Shown: positions 21,059 to 30,047 of the stretch, one piece after another
Numbering within the stretch: the first letter of the stretch is position 1
How the letters are laid out: each line of letters opens with the position of its first letter
DNA from: Luteimonas galliterrae
GTDB lineage: Bacteria; Pseudomonadota; Gammaproteobacteria; Xanthomonadales; Xanthomonadaceae
Length of the DNA stretch: 64,000 nucleotides
NCBI RefSeq assembly: GCF_023374055.1
Contig: NZ_JAMBEP010000001.1
Span: 1,302,001-1,366,000, forward strand
Reading direction: 5' to 3'
Position numbers and translations under genes: made by a program
The notes under the pieces: model-generated
Databases searched by the model: none
What the model saw: the letters and a program-made list of their open reading frames with translations, nothing else
What the model was told of the DNA's origin: nothing

Positions 21059-22143
21059 CGCGACAACGCGGGCAGCACCTGCTCGCTGATCAGCTTGAAC
21101 GTGATCCGCGGCGCGTTCTGCGCATTGTAGTTGGTGGTGGTGATCACCAGCACCATCTTCTGCTCGGGGAATACCTGCACCGTGTTGCCGCCGGTGCCGT
21201 TCATGGCGAACGCATGGAATTGGCGTTCACCGACTTTGTGCGTGTGCAGCCACCACAGATAGCCGTAGTCGATGTCCTCTTCGATTTGCGCGTGCGGCGT
21301 CGTCGATGCGCGCACCCATTCGGCCGGAACGACGCGCTTGCCGTTCCAGGTGCCGCCATCCAGGTACAGCTCGCCCAGTTTGAGCAGGTCGCGGCTGCGC
21401 AGGCCCAGCCCGCCGCCGGCCTGGGCCAGGCCCAACGGCGAGAACTGCCATTCCGGCTGTTCGATGCCCAGCGGGGCGAACAGCTTGGCCTGCGCATAGT
21501 CCTGCAACGGCTGCCCGACGGCGCCCTGGATCACGGCGCCGAGCGTGGTCACGCCGGCGGTGCAATAGCGGAAGCTGCGTCCGTACGGCGCGTCCTTCGG
21601 CTTGGGCATCCATGCCGGAAATCCCTGGATCGGCAGGTCGAGATAGAAGCCGACCCAATCCTCGACCAGATACATGCGCTCCTCGTTGCCTCGCGAGTAT
21701 TCGCTCCAGTCGTTGCATTCCAGCAACGAGGACATCGTCATCAGGTCTTCGACGGTGATCGCATCCTTGCGCGGATCCGGGTTGGCCGGCGCCGGCCGCC
21801 CCTTCAGGTAAGGCTTGATCGGCGCCTGCGTGCCCGGCAGCTTGCCTTCGGCGATGGCGATGCCGGCCAGCATGCCGGCGACGGTCTTGGTGGCCGAGCG
21901 CGTGTTGCGCCGGCCTTCCGCGCCGTCCTCGTCGAAATAGCGTTCGTAGACCAGCTTGCCGTCACGGGCGATCAGAACGCTGGTGATCTCCTTGAAATCG
22001 CCCGCGGCGATGGATTTTTCCATTGCCTGCAGCCGGGCCGGATCGAGGCCGGCCTGTGCGGGCGACGCCGCTTTCCAGCCGTCGTCGGCAACCGCCGCGG
22101 CCGAACAACCCCATAAAACCAGTAACCAGAAACCTGTGCGCAT
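21055..22143 (-). CDS. Serine hydrolase, beta-lactamase class C family, exported
   Basis: The 362-aa product has a short signal peptide (about 1-19, AAVA|DD). It carries the SxxK nucleophile motif in RSATKTVAG and a YxN-like motif in [12 protein letters not shown], where the usual Asn is replaced (Y-C-T). This places it in the broad penicillin-binding/esterase group rather than among true AmpC enzymes. [13 protein letters not shown] occupies the HTG/KTG position. Substrate is unknown; peptidoglycan or ester hydrolysis are possible. Its TAG stop coincides with a REP foot. Confidence 0.82.
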   Translation of the reverse strand: MRTGFWLLVLWGCSAAAVADDGWKAASPAQAGLDPARLQAMEKSIAAGDFKEITSVLIARDGKLVYERYFDEDGAEGRRNTRSATKTVAGMLAGIAIAEGKLPGTQAPIKPYLKGRPAPANPDPRKDAITVEDLMTMSSLLECNDWSEYSRGNEERMYLVEDWVGFYLDLPIQGFPAWMPKPKDAPYGRSFRYCTAGVTTLGAVIQGAVGQPLQDYAQAKLFAPLGIEQPEWQFSPLGLAQAGGGLGLRSRDLLKLGELYLDGGTWNGKRVVPAEWVRASTTPHAQIEEDIDYGYLWWLHTHKVGERQFHAFAMNGTGGNTVQVFPEQKMVLVITTTNYNAQNAPRITFKLISEQVLPALSR

Positions 22144-22238
22144 CGCCGTCCCCTGTTCGAAGGACCGCAGCTTATGCGTTCGGCGCTGCCGCGTCTTGGA
22201 CGCGCGCAACCTGCCCGTTCAGGGCCGGCGATTTTTCG

Positions 22239-22405
22239 TTGGAGCGGCTTTTGTGGAAGCGGCTTTTGTGGGAGCGGCTTTAGCCGCGAGCTTCTTACCT
22301 CGCACGCGGCGAGTTCGTAGGAAAGAGCTCGCGGCTAAAGCCGCTCCCACGAGTTCGTAGGAAAGAGCTCGCGGCTAAAGCCGCTTCCACAAAAGCCGCA
22401 CCTAC
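22239..22405. repeat. Cluster of four or more REP units
   Basis: Fragments and full copies of the GGAGCGGCTTTAGCCGC family lie in both orientations. There is one plus-oriented full unit (about 22269-22292), two minus-oriented units separated by a duplicated GAGTTCGTAGGAAAGAGCTC, and partial feet at both ends. The direct duplication of about 48 bp (22311-22358 and 22353-22395) indicates local expansion. The closing CTAC (22402-22405) supplies the stop of the AraC-type gene. Confidence 0.85.
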
Positions 22406-23226
22406 AAAGAGCGGCGCCGATAGGCGGCCGGAGTGACGCGGTATGCGCTCACGAACTGCCGGTTGAAATGGCTCTGGTCCGCATAGCCGCAGCGCAGCGC
22501 GATTTCCGCCACGGTCGCGCGCGTATCGCGCAGCAGCGCCATGGCGCGCCGCAGGCGCGCGCGGCGCGCGTATTCGGCCGGTGCGCAACCCAGATGGCGG
22601 CGGAACACCCGCGCCAGATGCACGGGATGCACGCCGCAGACGGCAGCCAGCGTGGCGATGTCCGGCGATCCGCCGACATCTTCCAGCCATTCCAGCGCCA
22701 GGCGCAGCCATGCCGGCGGGGAGGTATGCGTTTCCTCCGACGAGATCGCATCGGCCAGCAGCTCGGTCGCCACCGCTCCGGCCACATGATCCGAGTCGTG
22801 CTCCCAGCGCCCGCACTCCTGTACAAGCGCGTAGGCGAAACGGCGCGCGCGGTGACCTAGCTGGCGCGCGCCGCCGTCGGCCGCAAGGCCGTCGCAGAGC
22901 GCGATCGCTGCCTGCGGAACGGACAGAGTGAAGAAACGCCCGTCCAGACCGCGGAAACGATCGCGATGGGTCGTGCCCGGCGGGTTGTAGATCAAGGTGC
23001 CCACCGCGCACTCGGCCGCACCACCGCGCGCGGAGGTGATGTAGCGCCCGGCCAGCAGCATCACGAAATGCGCTTCGTCGTGCGTATGCCGATGCAGTTC
23101 GCGTTCTGGCACGGTCGGCTGCAGGCAATCCAGCAGGAAACCCGCGGCTTCGCGGCGCACCGTCCCCTGGCCGAAGAAACGGCCGTGCGGCAACGAAAGG
23201 CCCGGCAATTGCGACTGCATGTCCAT
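22402..23226 (-). CDS. AraC family transcriptional regulator
   Basis: The 274-aa product has an N-terminal cupin-like sensing domain (about 1-150; HRHTHDEAHFVMLLAGRY, IYNPPGTTHRDRF) and a C-terminal double helix-turn-helix (about 175-270; IATLAAVCGVHPVHLARVFRRHLG and VAEIALRCGYADQSHFNRQF). The ATG overlaps the stop of the upstream KgtP-type gene (TGATG), an unusual arrangement for a regulator and a sign that it controls or senses the carrier's substrate. Its TAG stop is the foot of a REP. Confidence 0.87.
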   Translation of the reverse strand: MDMQSQLPGLSLPHGRFFGQGTVRREAAGFLLDCLQPTVPERELHRHTHDEAHFVMLLAGRYITSARGGAAECAVGTLIYNPPGTTHRDRFRGLDGRFFTLSVPQAAIALCDGLAADGGARQLGHRARRFAYALVQECGRWEHDSDHVAGAVATELLADAISSEETHTSPPAWLRLALEWLEDVGGSPDIATLAAVCGVHPVHLARVFRRHLGCAPAEYARRARLRRAMALLRDTRATVAEIALRCGYADQSHFNRQFVSAYRVTPAAYRRRSL

Positions 23227-24590
23227 CAATCCTCGATCCGGGAATAGGTACGCGTATCGCGCATGAACACGTACACCAGCAGCGAACAGCCGATGCAGGC
23301 GGTCACGTACCAGTAGAAGCCGCTTTCGTGGCCGATGTCCTTGAACCACAAAGCGACGTAATCGGCGCTGCCGCCGAACACGGCCACCGTCAGCGCATAC
23401 GGCAGCCCGACGCCCAACGCGCGCACCTCCACCGGGAAGAGTTCCGCCTTCACCACCGCGTTGATCGAGGTGTAGCCGGATACGACGACCAGCGCCAGCA
23501 TGATCAGCCCGAACGCGGCCATCGGCGAACCGACCTGTTGCAGGCGGCTCAGGATCGGCACCGTCAGCAAGGTGCCGAGCACGCCGAAGCCGATCAGCAA
23601 CGGCCGCCGGCCGATCCGGTCGGACAGCGCGCCGAACAAAGGCTGCAGCAGCATGTATACGAACAACGTGCCTGCGTTGATCAGTGAGGCCATGGATTTT
23701 TCGATGCCGGCGCTGTTGACCATGAATTTGTGCACGTAAGTCGTGTAGGTATAGAACGCCAGCGTGCCGCCCATGGTCAACCCGATCACGGTCAGCACCG
23801 CGCGCGGGTGGCGCATCAGTTCGCGCAGCGTGCCCTCCCCCCGCGCCCGCTGCGGGCCGCCGGCGCGTTGGCGCGAATAAGCTTCGGTCTCGTCCATGTT
23901 GCGGCGCAGATAGAGCGCCGTGGCCGCCGCGGCCGCGCCGATCAGGAACGGGATCCGCCAGCCCCAGTCTTCCAGCTGTTCCGGCGTCAGGAAGACCTGC
24001 TGCAGGGCGATCAGCACCGCCAGCGCCAGCAGGTGCCCCATCACCAGCGTCACGTACTGGAAGCTGGACCAGAAGCCGCGGTGCTCGCGCGTGGCCATCT
24101 CGCTGAGATAGGTGGCCGAGGCGCCGTATTCGCCGCCCACGCTCAGCCCCTGCAATAGGCGCGCCAGCAACAGCAACGCCGGCGCCGCGATGCCGATGCT
24201 GGCGTAGCCGGGCGTCAGCGCGATCATCAGCGAGCCGGTGCACATCATCAGCACCGACAGCATCAGCGCGGCCTTGCGCCCGCGGCGGTCGGCGTAGCGG
24301 CCGAGCAGCCATCCGCCCAGCGGACGCATCAGGAAGCCCACGGCGAAGATCGCCGCCGTATTCAGCAAGCGCGCGGTGTCGTCCCCTTCCGGAAAGAACG
24401 CTTTGGCAAAATACAGCGAGAACGCCGCATACGCGTACCAGTCGTACCATTCGACCAGGTTGCCGACCGAGCCGCTGAAGATCGATCTGAGGCGCTGCAG
24501 CGGCGTGATCTGCGGTGAGGATGCGCTCGACAAGCGGTGTCCCGGGCGATGGCAAGCACCGATTCTATCGGCAGCGACGGCGATTGGCAT
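23226..24590 (-). CDS. kgtP: Alpha-ketoglutarate/H+ symporter-like MFS carrier
   Basis: The 454-aa product has 12 helices and belongs to the metabolite:H+ symporter branch of the MFS. It matches E. coli KgtP closely: NLVEWYDWYAYAAFSLYF, GFLMRPLGGWLLGRYADRRGRK, LLLLARLLQGLSVGGEYG, SFQYVTLVMG, GALSDRIGRRPLL and KAELFPVEVRALGVGLPYA. It is predicted to import 2-oxoglutarate or a related dicarboxylate. The annotated ATG gives about 20 residues more than KgtP; a TTG about 60 bases in is an alternative. It is translationally coupled to an AraC regulator. Confidence 0.85.
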   Translation of the reverse strand: MPIAVAADRIGACHRPGHRLSSASSPQITPLQRLRSIFSGSVGNLVEWYDWYAYAAFSLYFAKAFFPEGDDTARLLNTAAIFAVGFLMRPLGGWLLGRYADRRGRKAALMLSVLMMCTGSLMIALTPGYASIGIAAPALLLLARLLQGLSVGGEYGASATYLSEMATREHRGFWSSFQYVTLVMGHLLALAVLIALQQVFLTPEQLEDWGWRIPFLIGAAAAATALYLRRNMDETEAYSRQRAGGPQRARGEGTLRELMRHPRAVLTVIGLTMGGTLAFYTYTTYVHKFMVNSAGIEKSMASLINAGTLFVYMLLQPLFGALSDRIGRRPLLIGFGVLGTLLTVPILSRLQQVGSPMAAFGLIMLALVVVSGYTSINAVVKAELFPVEVRALGVGLPYALTVAVFGGSADYVALWFKDIGHESGFYWYVTACIGCSLLVYVFMRDTRTYSRIED

Positions 24591-24660
24591 CGCCGGTCAT
24601 CACGTGCGCTTACCTTTTTTCCACCTAGCCTGTAGCCGTCCCCGCACCCCCGGTACCGAT

Positions 24661-24954
24661 ATGCCCACCCTGCGTTTGCGATTGACCGGCAGCGACGACG
24701 ACGCCCGCGCCATGATCAACCTGATGCAGAGCCTGGAAGGCATCGAGCATGTCGAGGAAGTCGAAGACCTGATGCCGCACATGGACGACGACGATTCCAG
24801 CTCCGCCGGATTGGTGGACGACCAGGGGCCTGGCTTCCATGCCCTGGAGATCGAAGCGCCCAACGAGGCCACCGCGCGCAAGGTGCGCGAAGCGGCCGAA
24901 GCGCTGGCTTTCGACCTGGACGCGCTGGTCGAGTTCGAAGAACCGGACGAGTGA
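24661..24954 (+). CDS. Small acidic protein of unknown function
   Basis: This 97-aa protein has a beta-strand-like start (PTLRLRLTGSDDDARAMINLMQSL), a highly acidic middle (MPHMDDDDSSS) and a final region, HALEIEAPNEATARKVREAAEAL, that alternates strand and helix. The two half-patterns (strand, then helix with small residues) suggest a ferredoxin-like alpha/beta fold, but no family is recognised. There is no signal peptide or membrane segment. It is divergent from kgtP (70 bp) and ends two bases before the convergent cyclase stop. Confidence 0.65.
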   Translation: MPTLRLRLTGSDDDARAMINLMQSLEGIEHVEEVEDLMPHMDDDDSSSAGLVDDQGPGFHALEIEAPNEATARKVREAAEALAFDLDALVEFEEPDE

Positions 24955-24956
24955 AC

Positions 24957-25853
24957 TCAACCCAATCGCGCCAGCGCCCGCACCGGGAACGTCCCCATGC
25001 CGCGCACTTTCGGCGGGATGGCGCTGAACGCGAAGCCTTCGTCGGGCAGCGCCCCCAGATTGCACAGGTGCTCGACGATCAGGATGTCGGCGCCGAGCAA
25101 CGTCGTATGCACCGGACGGGTATCGCCGCGGGTGTCGTCGATGTTCATCGAATCGATGCCGACGAGGCGCACGCCGCAGTCGCGCAGGTGGATCGCGGCA
25201 TCTTCGGTCAGATAAGGATGGCCGACGGCGTATTCCGGCACGGCCCAGTGCGCGTCCCAGCCGGTATGCACCAGCACTGCGCGGCCGCGCAGTTCCTTGT
25301 CGCGGAAAAACTCGGCATCGATCGCCTGCACTTCGCGATGGTCCGCGCGGACCACGATGCCGTCCAGGTCGGCGAACGCCTCCGGCCCGACCTGCGACAG
25401 GTCCTTGCCGTGTTCGTATCGATGCGAAGGGCAATCGATGTAGGTGCCGGTATTGGCCACCATGTCGATCCTGCCGATCTGGAACTCGGTGCCGGGCGCA
25501 TAGCGCTCGCGCGACTGCTCGCGGCTCAGGTAATCGCAAACGCGCGCGGCCGGCAGGCCGGGATAGGTCACCAGCCCGTCTTCGATCGTATGGCTCAGGT
25601 CGACGTAGATGCGCTGCGCGTCCGCCGCGGCCGCCTTGCGCTTGTGCGGCTCGACGATGATGCGCTTGTTGAGGATGCGGGCCGGGCCGACCATCAGCAG
25701 GCGCAGGTCGCGCACGACATAGTCGACCAGCGCTTCGTCGGCGATGTCGTCGCCATCGATATCGAGCCGGAAATCCTGCCCCTGGATGCCGCCGCCATTG
25801 GTGAACGCGAATTCGAAGTCGAAAACGACGCGTTTCTGCCGCTGCTCGTTCAT
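24957..25853 (-). CDS. Cyclase family metal-dependent hydrolase with N-terminal extension
   Basis: The product has 298 aa. Residues about 80-298 are the cyclase/kynurenine formamidase fold (YVDLSHTIEDGLVTYPG, later GIDSMNIDD and HTTLLGADILIVEHL). The usual HxGTHxDxPxH motif reads NTGTYIDCPSH, so two His positions are replaced by Asn and Tyr while Asp and the last His remain. Residues 1-75 (containing FTNGGGIQGQDFRLDID and LLMVGPARILNKRI) form an extra domain not found in standard KynB. Metal binding may therefore differ. It follows a cupin gene (72 bp gap) in a minus-strand run. Substrate is unknown. Confidence 0.75.
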   Translation of the reverse strand: MNEQRQKRVVFDFEFAFTNGGGIQGQDFRLDIDGDDIADEALVDYVVRDLRLLMVGPARILNKRIIVEPHKRKAAAADAQRIYVDLSHTIEDGLVTYPGLPAARVCDYLSREQSRERYAPGTEFQIGRIDMVANTGTYIDCPSHRYEHGKDLSQVGPEAFADLDGIVVRADHREVQAIDAEFFRDKELRGRAVLVHTGWDAHWAVPEYAVGHPYLTEDAAIHLRDCGVRLVGIDSMNIDDTRGDTRPVHTTLLGADILIVEHLCNLGALPDEGFAFSAIPPKVRGMGTFPVRALARLG

Positions 25854-25925
25854 GGCGCTGCGCTCTTGCGGGCCGACGGGGGAAACTTCGCTCTTTTGGA
25901 TGCCTGCGTCAAACCGGAAACCCTG

Positions 25926-26243
25926 CTAACGCGGATTCCAGCCGATCAGGCGCACGCCGGTCTCGGTGCGCGGCCGGTGCGATGAGCCGGCCGCGAAATG
26001 CAGGTAGCTGCCGGCCGGAAAACGGCGGTCGCCTTCGATCATCTCGCCTGCGATCACGTAGACGTCCTCGCCATCCGGATGCTCGTCCACATGCGGCCAT
26101 TGGCTGCCTGGCGCCATTTCGACGATCCATGCGCGCACGCCGGGCACGCTGGGCAGATCGCGGCGATAGCAGCCGTCGCCGACCTCGATCCGTGGTACGT
26201 CTGCCGTTTGCAGCGCTTCGACTTGTCCCGCGATTGCGCTCAT
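25926..26243 (-). CDS. Small cupin protein (ChrR-like)
   Basis: This 105-aa single-domain cupin follows the pattern VEMAPGSQWPHVDEHPDGEDVYVIAGEM...FPAGSYLHFAAGSSHRP, giving a His/His/Glu then His metal-ligand set. Length and layout match stand-alone ChrR-type cupins, which can be enzymes or sensors. It begins 7 bp after the Tat-exported metallo-hydrolase gene and precedes the cyclase gene, so it is likely part of the same transcript. No substrate is assigned. Confidence 0.75.
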   Translation of the reverse strand: MSAIAGQVEALQTADVPRIEVGDGCYRRDLPSVPGVRAWIVEMAPGSQWPHVDEHPDGEDVYVIAGEMIEGDRRFPAGSYLHFAAGSSHRPRTETGVRLIGWNPR

Positions 26244-26250
26244 GCATGCC

Positions 26251-27102
26251 TCATCGGTTGGGTGTCCATTCGAGCCATTCGCCGGGGCGGCGTATCTCCA
26301 CGCCGACGCCCCGTTTCGCCGCGATCCGCGTCAACGAAGCTTCTACATCGGGCAGCTCCTGGTAGCCTTCTGCGCCATCGACTCCGTAGTGGATCGGCAC
26401 GATTTGCCGAGCGCCCATCACCACCGCAGCCGCCACGGCCTCCTCGGGCGTCAAAACCGCATGTATATCGCTGACCGGTTTGCGCCACGCGAATTTCGCG
26501 CCGTTGATCGGCAGGAATGCGGCATCGAAAGGCCCGTACTGGCGGCCGATCTGCCACCATGCGCCGTGCCACAAGGTATCGCCGCAATGGATGATGCGGC
26601 GGCCGCCGCCGGAAACGATCCACGACACTTGCACATCGCCGTAGCCATCGGCCGCCGGCACGGCGGTCGCGGTGAAGTCGCCCAGCACCTGCGGTTCGTA
26701 GAGCGGCGCGAGCCGCGTGCGGAAATCGCCGCCGAACGGGCTGCCGGCGCTCGCGGCCATCAGCAGCGTGCCGTTCGCGCCCAGCGCCTGGCGGATCGCG
26801 ACAGGATCGCAATGGTCCGGGTGCCGATGCGTGGCCAGCACGTAGCGATCGCCCTTGTCGACGGACACCGGGATCAGCGGATCCTCCAACGCGGCGCCCC
26901 AGACATCGGGGTTCAGCAACGGATCCAGGAACAGCGTCGCCGTGTCCAGTTGCAGGCGCACGCCGGCCCAGGCGAGCCGTTGCGCGCGCAGCGTGGGCGA
27001 CGCGGCTGCGGGCGCAAGCGGCATTGCCGATAGGGCGGCCGCCGCGGCCAAACCACCGAGGAAATCGCGACGCGACAGGCGCTCACGCATGGTGCGGGCC
27101 AT
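26251..27102 (-). CDS. Tat-exported MBL-fold hydrolase (UlaG-like)
   Basis: The 283-aa product has a twin-arginine signal (SRRDFLGG, then a hydrophobic stretch ending PAAA). The MBL fold carries THRHPDHCD as the zinc motif, HCGDTLWHG and IPIHYGVDG, a pattern typical of the UlaG/MBL-fold phosphodiesterase-lactonase branch. Tat export implies folding with its metals in the cytosol. ATGs at 27102 and 27090 are both possible. It is in line with the EamA gene upstream (48 bp) and the cupin downstream (7 bp). Substrate is unknown. Confidence 0.8.
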   Translation of the reverse strand: MARTMRERLSRRDFLGGLAAAAALSAMPLAPAAASPTLRAQRLAWAGVRLQLDTATLFLDPLLNPDVWGAALEDPLIPVSVDKGDRYVLATHRHPDHCDPVAIRQALGANGTLLMAASAGSPFGGDFRTRLAPLYEPQVLGDFTATAVPAADGYGDVQVSWIVSGGGRRIIHCGDTLWHGAWWQIGRQYGPFDAAFLPINGAKFAWRKPVSDIHAVLTPEEAVAAAVVMGARQIVPIHYGVDGAEGYQELPDVEASLTRIAAKRGVGVEIRRPGEWLEWTPNR

Positions 27103-27150
27103 CCGTTATGGAGAAGTTTTCGGGATACGGCGGCGCGACCGCGCGCCGGC

Positions 27151-28071
27151 TTATTTCTGAGCGCGCTGGCTCATCGCCACGCTGCCCAGGATCAGCGCGC
27201 CGGCGATGCCCATCGTCAAAGTCAGCGGTTCGTCGAGCAGCATCCAGGCCCAGGCGACGCCGAACAGCGGGACCAGATACGTCACGGTCGACGCGCGGCT
27301 GGCGCCGATGCGGGCGATCAGGCGGTAATACATGACGAAGGCGATGCCGGTGCACAACACGCCCAGCATCGCGGCGGACAGCCACGACTGCAGGCCGATC
27401 GCCGCTTGCGGCCACGCGTAAGCCGCGAACGGCAGCGTCAACAAGGCGGACACGCCCAGCGTCGCGGCCGCCACCGCTGCAGGCGGCAAGCCGGTCAGAT
27501 GGCGGCGCACCAGGTTGATGCCGATGCCGTACAGGAAGGCCGCTGCAGCGCCCGCCACCACCGCCCAGCCGACGCTGGCACCGGCGACTTTGCCGCTGGC
27601 CAGCACCACCACGCCGGCAAAACCGGCGACCAATGCCGTCGCGCGGCGTGTGCCGATCTTCTCGCCGAAGAACAGGAAGCCGACCAGCGCAGTGAACAGT
27701 ACCGTCATCGCGTTGGCGATCGCGCCGACGCCGGCAGGCGCGCGTTGCGCCGCCCAAGCGAACAGGATGAAGGGTATCGCCGAATTGATCGCGCCTATCA
27801 ACGCCAATTTCGGCCACAAGCGCGCCGGAAACTGCGCTCGCGCGCGCCACAGGAACGGCAGCAGCACCAGCGAGCCGAGCGCCAGCCGTACTTCGACCAG
27901 CGGCACCGCGCCGAAGTCGTTGGCGGCGACGCGCATGAAAAGGAAGGATGCGCCCCAGATCGCGCCCAGCACGACCAACTCCAGCGGCGTCATCCAGTCG
28001 CGCACCGCGGGCCGCACCAGGGCGGGCGCGGAGGCGGCACTGCAGTCGATCGTAGCCATATGTCCAGGCAT
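27151..28071 (-). CDS. EamA family (DMT) transporter
   Basis: This 306-aa inner membrane protein has ten predicted helices formed by two EamA repeats (first around LGAIWGASFLFMRVA, second around AFLYGIGINLVRRH), ending TVTYLVPLFGVAWAWMLLDEPLT. Members export amino acids, metabolites or drugs. It heads a probable minus-strand operon with the Tat hydrolase, cupin and cyclase genes and is divergent from a LysR regulator whose start is 93 bp away. The start could be 28071 or 28059. Confidence 0.85.
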   Translation of the reverse strand: MPGHMATIDCSAASAPALVRPAVRDWMTPLELVVLGAIWGASFLFMRVAANDFGAVPLVEVRLALGSLVLLPFLWRARAQFPARLWPKLALIGAINSAIPFILFAWAAQRAPAGVGAIANAMTVLFTALVGFLFFGEKIGTRRATALVAGFAGVVVLASGKVAGASVGWAVVAGAAAAFLYGIGINLVRRHLTGLPPAAVAAATLGVSALLTLPFAAYAWPQAAIGLQSWLSAAMLGVLCTGIAFVMYYRLIARIGASRASTVTYLVPLFGVAWAWMLLDEPLTLTMGIAGALILGSVAMSQRAQK

Positions 28072-28164
28072 CCAACGGGGGTCTACCGGCCATTCTCCGT
28101 TTCCCTGGAACCCCTACAAGCGCATACTTTTCGCCCGAGCCACAAATCCTATTTGGGTCTCAAG

Positions 28165-29079
28165 ATGAATATGCGCCCCAGCCTGTTGCCCGCGCTCGGC
28201 GTGTTCGCCGCGGCTGCCCGCCACCAGAATTTCGCTCATGCCGCAGAGGAGCTGCACCTGACCGCGAGCGCGGTGAGCCACCACGTGCGCAAGCTCGAAA
28301 GCATGCTCGGCATCGCCCTGTTCCAGCGCCATGCGCGCGGTGTGACCCTGACCGGCGAAGGACGGCAGCTGGCCGACGCGGCCTCGATCGCGGTGTCGGA
28401 TCTGGAAGCGGTGGCCGAATCCCTAGGCAAGGCCCGCGCCGAAGAACGGCTGCGCATCAATACGCTGCATTCGCTGACCTATTGCTGGCTGCTGCCGCGG
28501 CTGTCGAGGTTCCTGGCGCTGCATCCCAAGATCAGGATCAGCATCGAAACCGAAGTGGCGTTGACGCGTTTCGACGAGGGCGGCGCCGATCTCGCCATCC
28601 GTCACGGACCCGGACACTGGCCCGGGCTCAGCGCGCACCACCTGATGGACGACGAACTCTTTCCGGTGGCCTCGCCGGCGCTGCCCGGCATCGACCGCAT
28701 CGCCGAACCCAAACAGATCGCCGCGCTGCCGCTGCTATCCGATCATGCGCTGCAGGGCTGGCGCGACTGGTTCCGTGCCGCCGGCCTGCGCGGGCTGCGC
28801 CTGCCCGACATGCATCTGATGAGCGACAGCACCGATGTGATGCGCGCCGCGGTGTACGGCATCGGCGCAGCACTGGCGCGCAAGTACATCGCCATGCCTT
28901 ATCTGCAACGCTACGAGCTCGTGCGCCTACCTGGCCCGGCGTTGAAGACCCGTTTCGCTTACTACGCGGTGCATCCCGCGCATCGTCCGCTCACAAAGAA
29001 TGCGGCGATCTTCATCGATTGGCTCAAGCATGAGGCGCAGGACGAGAACACACCGTTGCCGCCGGCGATCGGCATCTGA
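28165..29079 (+). CDS. LysR family transcriptional regulator (GcvA-like)
   Basis: The 304-aa product has an N-terminal winged helix (ALGVFAAAARHQNFAHAAEELHLTASAVSHHVRKLE) and a C-terminal periplasmic-binding-like effector domain (about 93-295; RINTLHSLTYCWLLPRLSRF, then DLAIRHGPGHWPGL), most like the GcvA/AmpR branch. The divergent arrangement with the EamA-led operon is the classic LysR layout and suggests it controls that operon and itself. The effector is unknown. Confidence 0.87.
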   Translation: MNMRPSLLPALGVFAAAARHQNFAHAAEELHLTASAVSHHVRKLESMLGIALFQRHARGVTLTGEGRQLADAASIAVSDLEAVAESLGKARAEERLRINTLHSLTYCWLLPRLSRFLALHPKIRISIETEVALTRFDEGGADLAIRHGPGHWPGLSAHHLMDDELFPVASPALPGIDRIAEPKQIAALPLLSDHALQGWRDWFRAAGLRGLRLPDMHLMSDSTDVMRAAVYGIGAALARKYIAMPYLQRYELVRLPGPALKTRFAYYAVHPAHRPLTKNAAIFIDWLKHEAQDENTPLPPAIGI

Positions 29080-29289
29080 GGTTTTCCATTCCGACGCACG
29101 CCTGGGTATAGCGACTTAGCTTGTCTGCCTCTTTGAAAAGAGGAGCGTGAGAGACTGCTTTGGCTCTGTGGAGCGGAGTTCGCCCCGCTGCCCTTGTCTC
29201 GCTCCGAGCGTGCTCCGCCTTTGTGGAGCGGGGCATGCCCCGCGGCTCTTGCTCCAGCTCTGTAGAGCGGAGCTTGCTCCGCTGCTCTT

Positions 29290-29409
29290 GCCCTTATGCC
29301 GTTCGCTCTTGAGCCGTTTGCCCTTGAGCCGTTTGCCCTTGAGCCGTTTGCCCTTGAGTCGTTCGCTCTTATGCCGTTCGCTCTTATGCCGTTCGCTCTT
29401 AAGCCGTTG
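29290..29409 (+). repeat. 15-bp tandem repeat, 8 units
   Basis: Eight units of GCYCTTRWGYCGTTY run without interruption. Neighbouring units show homogenised variants (three GAGCCGTTT-type in a row, two ATGCCGTTC in a row), which suggests expansion by slippage. Confidence 0.9.
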
Positions 29410-29554
29410 CTCTCATGCCGTCATCCCAGCGAACGCTGGGACCCATGTTGCTCTTGCCCCTCAGCCGTCATCCCGGCGAAGGCCGGGATCCAGGCCCGCG
29501 TTCTTGTGGGCTGCGCTGCGACTCGCGCCATGGATAAAGGCTTCCGGCTGCGCC

Positions 29555-29908
29555 GGGTCACTTTCTTTGCTGGCCCAAAGAAAGTAACCCAAGAAAGGGC
29601 CTGAACTGCGGTGCGATGGGTCGCACCTGTAAGTCCGCCAGCGGACCTGCTTTCGTCGCAGGTGACCTTCTTACGCAGGTACTAGATTTTGATTCGCAGC
29701 GTATGGGTGACGTGGCTTTTGCGGGTTTGCGCTAAGGAGGCGTTCTGGTCGATCGCCCCGAATCTGAATGTCGAAGCGACGGAGGAATCCCGAGGGCCGG
29801 CGAACGGTGGCCAAGAACACGAGGTAACCCCATCGCCGGGATCCCTTCCAAAGGCCCTTTCTTTGGTTACTTCTCTTTTTGGGCCCCACAAAAAGAAAGT
29901 AACTCGGC
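29555..29908. mobile_element. Candidate non-autonomous element (MITE-like core), copy C
   Basis: This copy has the same terminal inverted repeats and interior as copies at 2134 and 11984, with about two T residues fewer in the right-end T run (CCCTTTCTTTGG). It starts GGGTCACTTTCTTTG and ends AAAGAAAGTAACTCGG. It has no coding content. Confidence 0.55.
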
Positions 29909-30047
29909 CGCGGTTTGAGCGGACGAAACCCCGGCCCAAAGGGCCGGCAGGTCGCGAGAACCCCAAGCCAAGGCAGCGGAACAAGCCCCTCTCTACAAAG
30001 CCGAAAGCGCTGATCTTGGCTTGCGCGGGGATGACGGCAATACGGCG

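Larger units (their letters stand above)
29168..29996. repeat. Composite intergenic repeat block C
   Basis: This is the third copy of the block seen at 1781-2664 and 11711-12527. It starts with GTGG/GTAG-foot REPs (29168, about 29223, about 29262), has the longest 15-bp array (29290-29409, 8 units), the GCCGTCATCCC hairpins, the TIR core (29555-29908), the GC-rich segment and a closing REP ending CTAC at 29996. No gene is seen between 29080 and 30047. Confidence 0.85.
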
